64,000 nucleotides of DNA from Aurantiacibacter gangjinensis (GTDB lineage Bacteria; Pseudomonadota; Alphaproteobacteria; Sphingomonadales; Sphingomonadaceae), in NCBI RefSeq assembly GCF_001886695.1, contig NZ_CP018098.1, positions 124,001 through 188,000 on the forward strand. Direction: 5' to 3'. Positions 27,204 through 36,578 of the stretch are shown here, one piece after another; the stretch's first letter is position 1; each line of letters begins with the position of its first letter. The translations under genes were made by a program, and so were the position numbers. The notes under the pieces were generated by a model. That model was not told the origin of the DNA and searched no databases. It saw only the letters and a list, made by a program, of their open reading frames with translations.

Positions 27204-28283
27204 TCAGTCGCTTTCGGGCAGCGGTTCGCCGTCTTCATCGTCGGACGGCAGGATCTCGACCACGATATCGCCCGCTTGCAGGCACTCGGCCTCGAACTCC
27301 CAGAAGCCGCAGGCGGTGCCGTGGCGATAGATGCGAAGCCCGCGCCCGCCGCTGGAAAGCTGGGTGAGCGGCTTGCCGATCTCCTCTGGCAGAACCTCGC
27401 GCTCCACCAGCCGCACCCGGCCGGTGACCGAAGCGAGGTCGCCCAGATAGTCGGCGATATGGGCGCCCTGCGCGCTGCCGGCCAGCAGCAGGCCGGTAAA
27501 GCGCACCGGGTTGATGACATTGTCCGCGCCTGCCTGCCGGGCGATCAGCTCGTTATCGGCGGCGCGCACCACCACGCTGATCGGCACGGTGGGGGCGAGG
27601 TGGCGAACACTGAGGACGATGAGGATGGACGCATCGTCGCGCCCGGCCGATACCAGCACGGCCTGCGCCTCGTTGATATGCACGGCCTCCAGGTTCTCGT
27701 CGCGGGTTGCATCGGCCTCGATCACGTTGCAGCCCAGCGCCTCTGCCTGTTCAAGCCGTTCCTCGCTAGTGTCCATCACCACAATAGCGGCGGGATCGGT
27801 GCCGCGTTCGATAAGCTCGCCCACCGCTTCCGAGCCGGAGATGCCGAAGCCGAGCACGACCACGTGATCGGAGAGTTGTTCCTGTATGCGGGCCATGCGC
27901 CACTTCTCCCAGCTGCGCTTGATGATAAAATTGTAGGCTGTGCCCACGAAGATGAAGAACACGGCAAAACGGATCGGCGTCACGATGATGGCCTCCACGA
28001 GGCGGGCCTGGTCGCTGATCGGGGCGATGTCGCCAAAGCCGGTCGTGGTGATCGATATCATGGTGAAATAGATCACGTCGAGGAAGCTGACATGCCCGTC
28101 GAGATTGTCGACCAGCCCGTCGCGATCCCACCAGTGGATCATCACCACGACGAAAATGAGGAACAACGCCGCGCCGATGCGAATGAAGAAGTCGCCCCAG
28201 ACGGGGATCTTGGTCGCGCGGCGCAGCGGCTTGAAGCGGCGCCTGCCCAGCTGCGCCGGTTTCTTCGTATGGCTTTTCGCCAT
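27204..28283 (-). CDS. Two-TM potassium channel with RCK/TrkA-N domain
   Basis: This 359-residue protein has an N-terminal basic stretch and TM1 (GAALFLIFVVVMIHW). A pore region follows with the selectivity-filter motif TTTGFGDIAP, and TM2 is FAVFFIFVGTAYNFI. The cytoplasmic RCK domain starts about residue 130 (HVVVLGFGISGSEAVGELIE), with a nucleotide-binding Rossmann fold, and has an extra C-terminal part. This is the layout of prokaryotic K+ channels gated by ligands. The filter reads TTGFGD rather than the classical TVGYGD; TGFGD is a known variant. Confidence 0.85.
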   Translation of the reverse strand: MAKSHTKKPAQLGRRRFKPLRRATKIPVWGDFFIRIGAALFLIFVVVMIHWWDRDGLVDNLDGHVSFLDVIYFTMISITTTGFGDIAPISDQARLVEAIIVTPIRFAVFFIFVGTAYNFIIKRSWEKWRMARIQEQLSDHVVVLGFGISGSEAVGELIERGTDPAAIVVMDTSEERLEQAEALGCNVIEADATRDENLEAVHINEAQAVLVSAGRDDASILIVLSVRHLAPTVPISVVVRAADNELIARQAGADNVINPVRFTGLLLAGSAQGAHIADYLGDLASVTGRVRLVEREVLPEEIGKPLTQLSSGGRGLRIYRHGTACGFWEFEAECLQAGDIVVEILPSDDEDGEPLPESD

Positions 28284-28312
28284 CGTCTATCGCCCGCCCT
28301 CTTCCGGCGCCG

Positions 28313-29068
28313 TCAATCGGCAAACCTCTCTGCCAGAACGCCTATCGCGCCATGGTCCGTCAGATCAAGCTGTAGCGGGGTGACGGCGACGTAGCCATCC
28401 TCGATAGCTTCCAGATCGGTGCCGTGATCGAGCGTATGTTCGGCGTCCTGCAGGCCGAACCAGTAATAGGGCCGCCCGCGCGGATCCTCGGCTTCGACCA
28501 GAGAGCCGCGCGCGTAATCGTGAAAGCCCTGCCGTGCCACGCGAATGCCGCGCACGTTCTCGGCGGGCAGGGCAGGGAAGTTCACATTGATGACTCGGCG
28601 CTTGGCCATGGTCACATCGACCAGGGGTTTGACGACGCGCAGGCCCCATTCCTGCGCGGCGGAGAAGCTGGAGCCGTTTTCGCGGAACGCCTGGCTGAGC
28701 GCGATGGCCGGAATGCCAGCGAGCGCGGCTTCCATCGCGGCGGAGACGGTGCCCGAATAGGTGACGTCGTCGCCAAGGTTCTCACCTGCGTTCACGCCGG
28801 AAAGGACCAAGTCGGGCTTGCGGTCGGCGAACAGCTTTCGCAGCGCGAGGTTTACCGAATCCGTCGGCGTGCCGGTGACGGAAAAGCGCTTCTCGCCATG
28901 CTCGCGCAGACGCACCGGCAGGTGCAGCGTCAGCGAGTGGCCCGCGCCGGAATTCTCCTCGGCGGGCGCGCAGACCCAGACATCGTCGGACAATTGCCGC
29001 GCAATGGCTTCCAGCACGGCGAGGCCGGGTGCGTTTATGCCGTCATCGTTGGAAAGGAGGATTCTCAC
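28313..29068 (-). CDS. surE: 5'/3'-nucleotidase SurE
   Basis: The 251-residue metal-dependent phosphatase removes phosphate from nucleoside monophosphates and is linked to stationary-phase survival. Landmarks are the N-terminal MRILLSNDDGINAPGL with the metal-binding DD, the VCAPAEENSGAGHSLT segment, VTGTPTDSVNLAL, LSGVNAGENLGDDVTYSGTV, and a C-terminal core. Length is usual. It follows serS (same strand) at a distance of 90 bases, which contains an inverted repeat. surE is frequently next to serS or pcm in alphaproteobacteria. Confidence 0.94.
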   Translation of the reverse strand: MRILLSNDDGINAPGLAVLEAIARQLSDDVWVCAPAEENSGAGHSLTLHLPVRLREHGEKRFSVTGTPTDSVNLALRKLFADRKPDLVLSGVNAGENLGDDVTYSGTVSAAMEAALAGIPAIALSQAFRENGSSFSAAQEWGLRVVKPLVDVTMAKRRVINVNFPALPAENVRGIRVARQGFHDYARGSLVEAEDPRGRPYYWFGLQDAEHTLDHGTDLEAIEDGYVAVTPLQLDLTDHGAIGVLAERFAD

Positions 29069-29082
29069 CCGCTGTGCCTAGC

Positions 29083-29156
29083 CGTTCGTCCTGAGCCTGT
29101 CGAAGGGCGAATGCAGCCACGCGCTATTTCATGCTTCGACAAGCTCAGCACGAACG
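29083..29156. repeat. Imperfect inverted repeat (REP-like) between serS and surE
   Basis: Arms 29083-29105 and 29134-29156 pair over 23 bases with two mismatches, around a 28-base loop. The core reads CTTCGACAAGCTCAG, with ends such as CGTTCGT, which is a sequence type common in intergenic regions of sphingomonads and other proteobacteria as a dispersed palindrome. It is located between two co-directional genes and could act as a transcript-stabilising element or attenuator. Confidence 0.7.
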
Positions 29157-29158
29157 GA

Positions 29159-30583
29159 TCACTCCGCGATCCGCAGGCGCTCAAGGCCACCCATATACGG
29201 CTTCAAAACATCGGGCACCTTGACGCTGCCGTCCTCCTGCTGGTAGTTCTCCAGAACGGCGACCAGCGTGCGGCCCACGGCAAGGCCGGAGCCGTTGAGC
29301 GTGTGCACGAAGGCGGTCTTCTTATCGCCATCGGGCCTGTAGCGCGTATTCATCCGCCGCGCCTGGAAATCGCCGGTGTTGGAGCAGGAGCTGATTTCGC
29401 GATAGGCGCCCTGACCCGGCAGCCAGACTTCGAGATCGTACGTCTTGCGCGCGCCGAAGCCCATGTCGCCTGTGCACAGCAGCATCTTGCGATAGGGCAG
29501 GTCGAGCGCCTGCAATATGCCTTCGGCGCAGCCGGTCATGCGCTCATGCTCGGCATCGCTGTCTTCTGGGCGGCATATGCTGACAAGTTCGACCTTTTCG
29601 AACTGGTGCTGGCGAATGAAGCCGCGCGTGTCCTTGCCCGCCGCGCCCGCCTCGCTGCGGAAGCAGAGCGTGTGCGCGGTGAGGCGCATCGGCTCGGCAA
29701 GGTCGGGCAGGATGTCGCCTGCGACCGAGGCCGTTAGGGAGACTTCCGAGGTGGGGATGAGCCAGTGACGGCGAAATTTATTGTAGAAATCGATAGCGAC
29801 TGAAGCCGACACTTCTTCCCACTGGAGATACTCTTTTGACACCATTCCGCCATTACCGTCCGAGATTTCGGTCAAACGTTCAAAAATGACGTCTGCAACA
29901 TGGCGGGGCAAAATGTCGTTTGTTTGAAAACTATCTTCCGCAAACTTCGGCAGCTTGTCGGTGCCGTACATCGCTTCGTCATTCACCAGCACTGGTGGGT
30001 TGCATTCGGTGTAGCCGTTTTCCTCCACCTGCAGGTCCAGCATGAACTGCGCCAGCGCGCGGTGGAGGCGGGCCATGCCTCCACGCAGGAAGGTGAAGCG
30101 TGCGCCCGAAAGCTTGGCGCCGGTCTCGAAATCCATGCCGAGCGCCGGGCCGAGATCGGCATGCTCCTTGGGCGTGAAGGCGAAGTCGCGTTTCTCGCCC
30201 CAAACAGCGACCTCGACATTGTCCTCTTCGCCATCGCCATCGGGCACATCGTCGGCAGGCAGGTTGGGGATGACTTCCAGCGCAGCGGTCAGCTGCGCGC
30301 CCAGCGCGCGTTCCTGATCCTCCACCTGCGGCATCGTCTGCTTGATCTCGGCGACTTCGGCTTTCAGCGCTTTGGCCTTGTCCGTGTCGCCCTGGCCCAT
30401 CGCCTGGCCGATAGCCTTGCTGGCCTCGTTGCGGCGGCTTTGCAGCTCTTGCAGGCGCGTGGCGAGGGCGCGGCGATCTTCGTCCAGCTTCAGGATTCCG
30501 GCTGACACAGGATCGAGCCCGCGACGGGCCAAGCCGGCGTCGAACCGTTCAGGATTTTCGCGAATGAAACGGATGTCGTGCAT
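29159..30583 (-). CDS. serS: Seryl-tRNA synthetase
   Basis: The 474-residue class II synthetase charges tRNA(Ser) with serine. It has the N-terminal coiled-coil arm ([20 protein letters not shown] and following), and the class II core with [34 protein letters not shown] (motif 2 region) and [17 protein letters not shown]. Motif 3 is near [17 protein letters not shown] stretch of roughly 200 bases (about 29765-29960) inside the gene is visibly AT-richer than the rest, as if it came from another source by recombination. The frame is intact. Confidence 0.95.
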   Translation of the reverse strand: MHDIRFIRENPERFDAGLARRGLDPVSAGILKLDEDRRALATRLQELQSRRNEASKAIGQAMGQGDTDKAKALKAEVAEIKQTMPQVEDQERALGAQLTAALEVIPNLPADDVPDGDGEEDNVEVAVWGEKRDFAFTPKEHADLGPALGMDFETGAKLSGARFTFLRGGMARLHRALAQFMLDLQVEENGYTECNPPVLVNDEAMYGTDKLPKFAEDSFQTNDILPRHVADVIFERLTEISDGNGGMVSKEYLQWEEVSASVAIDFYNKFRRHWLIPTSEVSLTASVAGDILPDLAEPMRLTAHTLCFRSEAGAAGKDTRGFIRQHQFEKVELVSICRPEDSDAEHERMTGCAEGILQALDLPYRKMLLCTGDMGFGARKTYDLEVWLPGQGAYREISSCSNTGDFQARRMNTRYRPDGDKKTAFVHTLNGSGLAVGRTLVAVLENYQQEDGSVKVPDVLKPYMGGLERLRIAE

Positions 30584-30671
30584 GGGCGCGGCCTATGCCT
30601 TGTGGCCGCGTGGATTGTCCAGCGGATTGGGTGCGCTGCGCAGCGCGCAGCACGGGTCCGGCCCAAACGCG

Positions 30672-31325
30672 CTAGGTTTTTCCTGTCCCATACGCACGGC
30701 AGAAGACCTCCACCGCGCCTTGCACCCGTTCGCGGTCGCGCTTCACGTCTTGCGGCATGCCGAAGCGCCGCTCCAGATCGCCCATACCCTTGCACATGGC
30801 GGCAAACTGTTCCGCCGCAAGATCGGTATCCTCGATATCGACCTGTCCTGCATCCTTCATGGCTTTCAGCAGGGCGCTGAACGACTTTTTAATGCGCAGT
30901 GGCCCGGCGGCGAGGAAACTCGTGCCGATCGAAGGATCGCGCTCTGTCTCGGCAGCAATCCGCCTATCGAACTGCACCATTTCTGGACGAGAGAGGAACG
31001 CGGACATGGCCTCGCCTATGGCTAACAGCCGTTCGCGCACACTGCCGCCTTCCAACCCAGCAATACTAAAATGCCCGCGCATCCGCTCGACTTCCGCTTC
31101 CACGGACGCGCTGAAAAGGCCCGGCTTACCGCCGAAATGGTTGTAGACCGTTACCTTGGAAACGCCCGCATCGGCGGCAATCTGTTCGATAGATGTCGCA
31201 GCATAACCACGGTCGAAGAAGCTGCGCGTCGCCGCGCGCAGGATGTCCGCGCGCTTGCCCAGGTCGGCTGGACGGCCTTTGGCGACGCCAGTCTTCGCAG
31301 CATGGTCTTCGATGGGTATTGACAA
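30672..31325 (-). CDS. TetR/AcrR family repressor of the divergent efflux operon
   Basis: The 217-residue regulator has a TetR-type HTH near residues 24-70 (RADILRAATRSFFDRGYAAT, then ADAGVSKVTVYNHFGGKPGL) and a C-terminal ligand-binding domain of the AefR/TetR_C_7 type. It lies divergent to the ABC efflux operon with 70 bases or so between the two starts. Two inverted repeats of the same form sit in that gap, so it most likely represses both itself and the pump. The ligand is unknown. Confidence 0.88.
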   Translation of the reverse strand: MSIPIEDHAAKTGVAKGRPADLGKRADILRAATRSFFDRGYAATSIEQIAADAGVSKVTVYNHFGGKPGLFSASVEAEVERMRGHFSIAGLEGGSVRERLLAIGEAMSAFLSRPEMVQFDRRIAAETERDPSIGTSFLAAGPLRIKKSFSALLKAMKDAGQVDIEDTDLAAEQFAAMCKGMGDLERRFGMPQDVKRDRERVQGAVEVFCRAYGTGKT

Positions 31326-31327
31326 AG

Positions 31328-31362
31328 TGAACGACCCCGTTCAATTAAACGCTATCGTTCAA
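31328..31362. promoter_or_regulatory. Twin palindromic operators for the TetR-family regulator
   Basis: TGAACG-ACCC-CGTTCA at 31328-31343 is a perfect 6+4+6 palindrome. TTAAACG-CTAT-CGTTCAA at 31345-31361 is a second copy with the same AACG-N4-CGTT core. Both lie in the gap between the tetR and the permease start. The same half-site and same spacing make them a matched pair of operators. A TTGACA at 31319-31324 may be a plus-strand -35 element, but no good -10 is certain. Confidence 0.6.
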
Positions 31363-31422
31363 TAATGGCGCGTTCGAGTCGATATATCAAGCGCCGTGCT
31401 GCCCGAAAGGTTCCTGTTCACG

Positions 31423-32559
31423 ATGCAATGGATCGCCATCCGCATGCTGACCGGCGACAAGCAGAAGTTTTACGGGCTGCTGTTCGGCATCGCCTTTTCC
31501 ACTCTGCTGATCACCCAGCAGCTGACCATTTTCGTCAACCTGATCGAGCGCGGCGGTAGCGGCGTGTTCAACGTGCCCACCGCCGATGTGTGGGTCATGG
31601 ACGAAGTCAGCCGAACTACCGACGTCAATTATCCCATGCCCAGCACCTCGCTCGATGCCGTGCGCGGTGTGCCCGGTGTCGAATGGGCGGTGCCGCATTT
31701 GCGCGCCGGCGCCAGCGTGCGCACCCGCGATGGCGATCTGGAGGGCGTGAGCGTTATCGGCGTGGATGATGCGACATTGATCGGCCTGCCTGCCAATATG
31801 GCGCAAAACAGCGCTGACGTTCTCTCCATGCCCGATAGCGTCATCATCGACGATGTCGGCGCGTTGCGAATGTTCGAAAACGGCCAGAGCCCGATTGGCG
31901 AACGGCTGGAGCTGAACGACCAGCGCGCCGTCATCCGCGGGGTCGCCGATGCCATTCCCAGCTTCACCAGCCAGGTGACGCTCTACACGAAATACTCGCG
32001 CGCCCTGAATTACGTGCCGGGCACGCGCAACCGGATGAGCTTCGTCCTCGTCGGCGCTGCCGATGGCGTGACGCCCGAGCAGCTCACCACCCGTATCGAA
32101 GAGCAGACCGGCCTTCGCGCTCGCACGCGAGACGAATTTGCGCAGGACGGCGTCGATTTCATCATCGAGAATACGGGCATACCGCTCAATTTCGGCATCA
32201 CTGTTGCTCTCGGCTTCATCGTCGGCGTCGCGATCGTCGGCCTGACATTCAGCCTGTTTATTCGCGACAATATCAAGCAGTTCGGTGCGCTGAAGGCCAT
32301 CGGCGTGACCAACGCAAAAATCCGCAAGATGGTGGCTGCGCAAGCCGGGCTGGTGGGCCTGATCGGATATGGCCTCGGCGTGCTGGGCACCGTGGCCTTC
32401 ATCCAGGGCTTCAGTTCTAACCCGACATTCAAAGGCTTCTACATTCCTTGGCAGGTGCCGCTCATCAGCCTTGCCGCTGTGGTCGTGATCCTGGCGCTGA
32501 CGGGCTGGCTGGCCCTGCGCAATGTGCTGAAAACCGAACCCGCGGCGGTGTTCCGGTGA
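31423..32559 (+). CDS. ABC transporter permease (FtsX/MacB-type) of an efflux system
   Basis: This 378-residue permease starts MQWIAIRMLTGDKQ. It has a TM near the N-terminus (YGLLFGIAFSTLLITQQ), a large periplasmic domain (about residues 40-260), and three TM helices at the C-terminus, including GITVALGFIVGVAIVGLTFS and VPLISLAAVVVILALTGWL. This is the FtsX fold of DevC/MacB exporters. The gene starts the operon whose next genes are the ATPase (GTGA overlap), adaptor and outer-membrane factor, so the pump is complete. An upstream GTG at 31396 is another possible start. Confidence 0.85.
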   Translation: MQWIAIRMLTGDKQKFYGLLFGIAFSTLLITQQLTIFVNLIERGGSGVFNVPTADVWVMDEVSRTTDVNYPMPSTSLDAVRGVPGVEWAVPHLRAGASVRTRDGDLEGVSVIGVDDATLIGLPANMAQNSADVLSMPDSVIIDDVGALRMFENGQSPIGERLELNDQRAVIRGVADAIPSFTSQVTLYTKYSRALNYVPGTRNRMSFVLVGAADGVTPEQLTTRIEEQTGLRARTRDEFAQDGVDFIIENTGIPLNFGITVALGFIVGVAIVGLTFSLFIRDNIKQFGALKAIGVTNAKIRKMVAAQAGLVGLIGYGLGVLGTVAFIQGFSSNPTFKGFYIPWQVPLISLAAVVVILALTGWLALRNVLKTEPAAVFR

Positions 32560-33275
32560 GCCCGACCCCAGATAATAACGCCGCCATCTCGGTGCGAGGC
32601 ATCACGCGCGATTTCGAGGCGGGCCAGCAGACCATCACGGTGCTGCACGGCATCGATACCGATATCCGCGCGGGCGAGCTGACCTACGTCGTCGGCGAAA
32701 GCGGCTCGGGCAAGACAACGCTGATCTCTATCATGTGCGGTATTCTGTGGCCGACAGAGGGTGAGGTGCAGGTGTTCGGTACCGACATCTACAGCCTGTC
32801 GGATACCGACCTCGTCGAATTCCGCCTCAACAATATCGGCTTTATCTTCCAGCAATATAACCTCATCCCCAGCATCGATGCGGCCAGCAATGCGTCCGTG
32901 CCGCTGATTGCACAGGGCATGGACCGCGACGAAGCGCGCGAGCGTGCCGTGGCGATCATGGACAAGCTCAACATTCGCGATCAGGCGGGCAAACTGCCGA
33001 GCCAGCTTTCGGGCGGGCAGCAGCAGCGTGTCGCCATTGCCCGCGCGCTGGTGCACGAACCGCGCCTGGTCGTCTGCGACGAGCCCACGGCCGCGCTGGA
33101 TGCAAGCTCGGGTCGCCGCGTGATGGACCTGCTGCGCGAAGTCGCCGTGGCAGAGGACCGCGCCTGCATCATCGTTACCCATGACAACCGCGTTTTCGAT
33201 CTCGCCGATCGCATCCTCGTGCTGGAGGACGGCAAGATCACCCATGACGGCAAAGAAATGCCGGAGGATCACTAA
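32556..33275 (+). CDS. ABC transporter ATP-binding protein of the efflux system
   Basis: The 239-residue ATPase has Walker [10 protein letters not shown], a Q-loop in [11 protein letters not shown], the signature [15 protein letters not shown], Walker [13 protein letters not shown] and an H-loop near IIVTHDNR. It resembles LolD/MacB/DevA ATPases. The GTG start at 32556 overlaps the permease stop as GTGA, giving coupled translation. Its own stop TAA overlaps the adaptor ATG (TAATG). Confidence 0.93.
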   Translation: MSPTPDNNAAISVRGITRDFEAGQQTITVLHGIDTDIRAGELTYVVGESGSGKTTLISIMCGILWPTEGEVQVFGTDIYSLSDTDLVEFRLNNIGFIFQQYNLIPSIDAASNASVPLIAQGMDRDEARERAVAIMDKLNIRDQAGKLPSQLSGGQQQRVAIARALVHEPRLVVCDEPTAALDASSGRRVMDLLREVAVAEDRACIIVTHDNRVFDLADRILVLEDGKITHDGKEMPEDH

Positions 33276-34306
33276 TGTCCATTTTACCCGACAATTTCAG
33301 CTTTTCCCGGCAGGGCCTGCCCATCCTCGCGGTGATCGGCCTGATCTTCGCCGTCGTTTACGTAGTATTCGGCCTGCCCGACCGCGAAATGCAGGAGCCG
33401 GACCGCGACCCTCCGCGCGCCACCGGCGAGCTTGCCGATAGCGCACGCGTGGCAGGGGCGGGCGTCGTCGAGCCCTCCAGCGAGGTCATCGATATCGGCA
33501 CCGCGCTGTCCGGGCTTGTCACCGATCTGCAGGTGCAGCCCGGCGACTATGTCGAGGCAGGGCAGCCGCTGTTCACCGTCGATACCCGCGCCATCCGCAG
33601 CCGTATCCAGGAGACGGGTGCCTCCATCGGAGAGGCGCGCGCTGCCATCACAGAGGCCCGCGCAGCGATTGCAGAAGCTCGCGCTGCGGAAGACGCTGCG
33701 GCACGGCAATTGGCGCTGTTCCGCTCCATTGAAGATCCCGCAGCGGTCAGCCAGTCCGAAGTAATCCGGGCCGAGGGCGAAGCCAATGCGGCTCGCGAGC
33801 GCCGGGAACTTGCGCAGGCGCGCCTCACCGCAGCGCAGGCACGGCTCCGCAGCGCGCAGGCGCAGGCAGGCACGGCGCAGACCGAGCTGGGCCGCGCCAC
33901 GGTGCGCGCACCGATGGCGGGTGAAATCCTGGCGGTGAACATCCGCCCCGGCGAGTATCTCTCGACCGCAGGCGGCGGCAATTCCGAAGCCTTTATTCAG
34001 ATGGGTCAAACCCGCCCGCTGCATATCCGCATCGATGTGGATGAGGAGCAGGCGCCGCGCGTTGCGCTGGGCGAAGCCGCATTTGTATCGCCGCGTGGCG
34101 CATCCGGTGAACAGGTGGAAGCGCGCTTCGTGCGGGTGGAACCGCAGGTGGTGCCGAAACGGTCGCTCACCAATACCGCCTCCGAGCGTGTGGATGTGCG
34201 CGTATTGCAGATCATTTACGAACTGCCCGAAACCGATGGCCTGTTCCGCGTGGGCCAGCAGGTTGACGCCTTCATCCCGGCCCGCAGCGCCGAGGCGAGC
34301 GAATGA
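33275..34306 (+). CDS. Membrane fusion (HlyD/DevB-like) adaptor protein of the efflux system
   Basis: This 343-residue periplasmic adaptor has an N-terminal TM (LPILAVIGLIFAVVYVVF), a biotinyl-lipoyl-like domain around VTDLQVQPGDYVEAGQPLF, and a long helical hairpin with heptad-like alanine-rich repeats (IGEARAAITEARAAIAEAR). A second lipoyl half follows (RAPMAGEILAVNIRPGEYL), then a C-terminal beta barrel domain. Adaptors of this type link an inner-membrane ABC pump to a TolC-like outer-membrane protein. The start overlaps the ATPase stop. Confidence 0.88.
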   Translation: MSILPDNFSFSRQGLPILAVIGLIFAVVYVVFGLPDREMQEPDRDPPRATGELADSARVAGAGVVEPSSEVIDIGTALSGLVTDLQVQPGDYVEAGQPLFTVDTRAIRSRIQETGASIGEARAAITEARAAIAEARAAEDAAARQLALFRSIEDPAAVSQSEVIRAEGEANAARERRELAQARLTAAQARLRSAQAQAGTAQTELGRATVRAPMAGEILAVNIRPGEYLSTAGGGNSEAFIQMGQTRPLHIRIDVDEEQAPRVALGEAAFVSPRGASGEQVEARFVRVEPQVVPKRSLTNTASERVDVRVLQIIYELPETDGLFRVGQQVDAFIPARSAEASE

Positions 34307-35724
34307 TGCGCCGCACATGGCCCTTGCTAGCGGCAGCGGCCCTCAGCGCCTGCGTAGCCGGCCCGCCGCCCGAGATCGCGACGCCGGTGCCCGACCTGCC
34401 GGAAGGCTTCGCCTATGCACCGGAAGCGTCGGTCTCTGCCGCGCTCGACAGCCTGCTGCCGACCAGCGACCCGGCCTTTACGGACCTCGCCGCGCTCGCG
34501 CTCGCCGATGCGCCGACGCTGGCGCAGGCTGCTGCCCGCATCGACGCGGCGCGCGCCGGGGCGGACCGGGCCGGTGCCCAGCGCCTGCCGGAAATCGGCG
34601 CGAACGCCAATGTCACCGCCTCGCGGATCAACACCGCGCAGTTTGGCGGCGCGCTGCCGCCCGGCGTCTCCATCGATCCCAACCAGGTGCAATATGGCGC
34701 AAACCTGACATTCGCTTTCGATCCGGACCTGTTCGGGCGGCTGCGCGCGCAGGAGCGGGCAGCTGTCGCCCGGCTCGATGCGGCGACCTTCGATGCGGTG
34801 GCGGTGCGCAATGCATTGCTGGCCGAAATCGCATCCTCGGTCATCGACTGGCGCACGCTGGAAGCGCGGGAGGCTGCGCTGCGTGAAGATCTGGCGGCGG
34901 CCGAAGCGCTCGCGCGCCTTGCCGGTGTCCGCGAACGGGCCGGGATCGCGCCAGGCTTCGACCGCGTGCGCGCCGAAAGTGCAGCCGAAGCAAGCCTCAG
35001 CCGCATCGCCGCGCTGGCGAGCGAGCGGGCTCGTCTGAGCGGCCGACTAGTGACCTTGACCGGCCTCTCCGCCCAGCGCGTGCTGGCCTTGCTTGAGCAG
35101 CCCGCGCCGCTCTATGCCGAACCTGCCGCGCCAGCTTCGCTGCCCAGCGATCTGCTCGCCAACCGACCCGATGTCCTAGCCGCTTCGGCAGTCTTGGCGG
35201 CAGAGGATGCTGAACTGGCTGCAGCCGCCGCACGCCGCTTCCCGCAATTCACGCTATCGGCTGCCCTTGGCCTGCTGGCTTTCGACCTTGGCGATTTGTT
35301 CGACGATGATGCCGTTGTTGGCTCGGTCGGAGGCAGTCTGCTGGCACCCCTGCTCGATTTCGGACGCATCGAGGCCGAGATCGACGGAGCCGCCGCAGAA
35401 AAGCGCCTCGCCTTTGCGCAGTATCGCGGCGCTGTTTTCACCGCGCTCGGCGATGCGGAAACGGCTTATGGCCTGGTGGCCGCAGCCGACGCAGAATTGG
35501 CCGCTGCCGAGCGAGAACGGGCCGCTGCCGACCGTGCCGCGAGCATCGCCAACACCCGCTTCGAAGCGGGCTTGAGCAATTTCCTCACCGTGCTGGAAGC
35601 CCGCCGTGCCGCCGATGCCAGCGGAGAGCGCGTCGCCGCGGCCCAGGGCCGCGCCATGCGCGCCCGCGTTCTGCTATGGCGTGCGCTGGGCGGAACGCCG
35701 GCGGAAGCGACCCCGCAGGACTAG
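34303..35724 (+). CDS. Outer-membrane efflux lipoprotein (NodT/TolC family)
   Basis: The 473-residue protein begins with a lipoprotein signal (LLAAAALSACVAG, lipobox LSAC). It has two related OEP halves with long alanine-rich helices (ADAPTLAQAAARIDAARAGA, and a second set near FEAGLSNFLTVLEARRAADA), typical of TolC-family channels. It ends the four-gene efflux operon and starts with an ATGA overlap. The downstream Crp gene is convergent, with a 13-base gap. Confidence 0.9.
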   Translation: MMRRTWPLLAAAALSACVAGPPPEIATPVPDLPEGFAYAPEASVSAALDSLLPTSDPAFTDLAALALADAPTLAQAAARIDAARAGADRAGAQRLPEIGANANVTASRINTAQFGGALPPGVSIDPNQVQYGANLTFAFDPDLFGRLRAQERAAVARLDAATFDAVAVRNALLAEIASSVIDWRTLEAREAALREDLAAAEALARLAGVRERAGIAPGFDRVRAESAAEASLSRIAALASERARLSGRLVTLTGLSAQRVLALLEQPAPLYAEPAAPASLPSDLLANRPDVLAASAVLAAEDAELAAAAARRFPQFTLSAALGLLAFDLGDLFDDDAVVGSVGGSLLAPLLDFGRIEAEIDGAAAEKRLAFAQYRGAVFTALGDAETAYGLVAAADAELAAAERERAAADRAASIANTRFEAGLSNFLTVLEARRAADASGERVAAAQGRAMRARVLLWRALGGTPAEATPQD

Positions 35725-35737
35725 CCATCGGTGCCTG

Positions 35738-36511
35738 CTATCGCGGAGTCAGACCGATCGCAGGTTCGGGCAGCGCGTAAAGATAGGCAGGATCGAACTG
35801 CGCGAACCGCTCCAGCGCGGGCCAGTCGCCGCAATAAACATCGCCGCGCCGCACTTCGCAAAAGCCCTCTTTCTTGAGCTTTCCGACTGCGCGATTGGCG
35901 TGGATGGCGCTGACACCGATCATGTCCGCAAAATCGTATTGTGTGAACGGCGTGCGCAAGACGCGGGGCGGCTGCTCGCTGACCTGGCCAAGCCTGTGGC
36001 GCAGCTCGCAAATCACATGGGCAAGCCGCTGTCCGGCGCCCGATTGCTGAAGCATCTGGATCCATTTCTGCTGGACCGCCATCTCGAAATACCCGGCCGC
36101 CCGTATTGCGTTTGCGATCGCGCCATTGTCGCGCATGGTCTGATGCAAAGCGTCCGGCTCGAAGAGTCCGATTGTCACAGGACCGGCCGTCGTCAGCCGC
36201 GCGCCCTCATCGCCCAACGCAAGTTCGCGCAGGTTGAGGAAATCGCCCGGCGGGTGGATACCGAGGATCGATCTATTGTCGTCGCGTATCGCCGTTCGCA
36301 GGACCAACCCGCTGGCCAGATATATGCCCGCATCCGCAGGCAGCTCCGTCCCCAGATCGATAAGGCGCCCGGTGAAGGAGCGCTTCTCCGTAATCAGCTG
36401 CTCGATGCGGTCGAGATCGCCCGTCGCCATCGTCCGGCGCAGCCTGCCCGCCAGAAAAGCGCAGGTGGTCGGGATGTCGGATTGGGAAGCGTGTCGAAGG
36501 TCTGCATCCAT
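35738..36511 (-). CDS. Crp/Fnr family transcriptional regulator (first copy)
   Basis: The 257-residue protein has an N-terminal cyclic-nucleotide-binding-like beta roll (YLASGLVLRTAIRDDNRSILG, then IHPPGDFLNLREL) and a C-terminal winged HTH (FADMIGVSAIHANRAVGKLK). The effector is unclear; the cAMP-contacting residues are not obviously kept. Its sequence pattern matches the second Crp-like gene at 37375-38136 in layout and in the HTH (IHANRA is shared), so the two are paralogues. They flank the sulfotransferase gene. It is convergent with the efflux operon. Confidence 0.85.
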   Translation of the reverse strand: MDADLRHASQSDIPTTCAFLAGRLRRTMATGDLDRIEQLITEKRSFTGRLIDLGTELPADAGIYLASGLVLRTAIRDDNRSILGIHPPGDFLNLRELALGDEGARLTTAGPVTIGLFEPDALHQTMRDNGAIANAIRAAGYFEMAVQQKWIQMLQQSGAGQRLAHVICELRHRLGQVSEQPPRVLRTPFTQYDFADMIGVSAIHANRAVGKLKKEGFCEVRRGDVYCGDWPALERFAQFDPAYLYALPEPAIGLTPR

Positions 36512-36578
36512 CGTGCGAAACGCATAGCTTGCTCGGTTCGCCGTCGTCTATTGACCGATGTTAGGGTAGCGAAAAAGT

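Noticed and set aside
26658-28394. 578-codon plus-strand frame
   Set aside because: It runs antisense through rimO and the potassium channel gene, both well supported by motifs.
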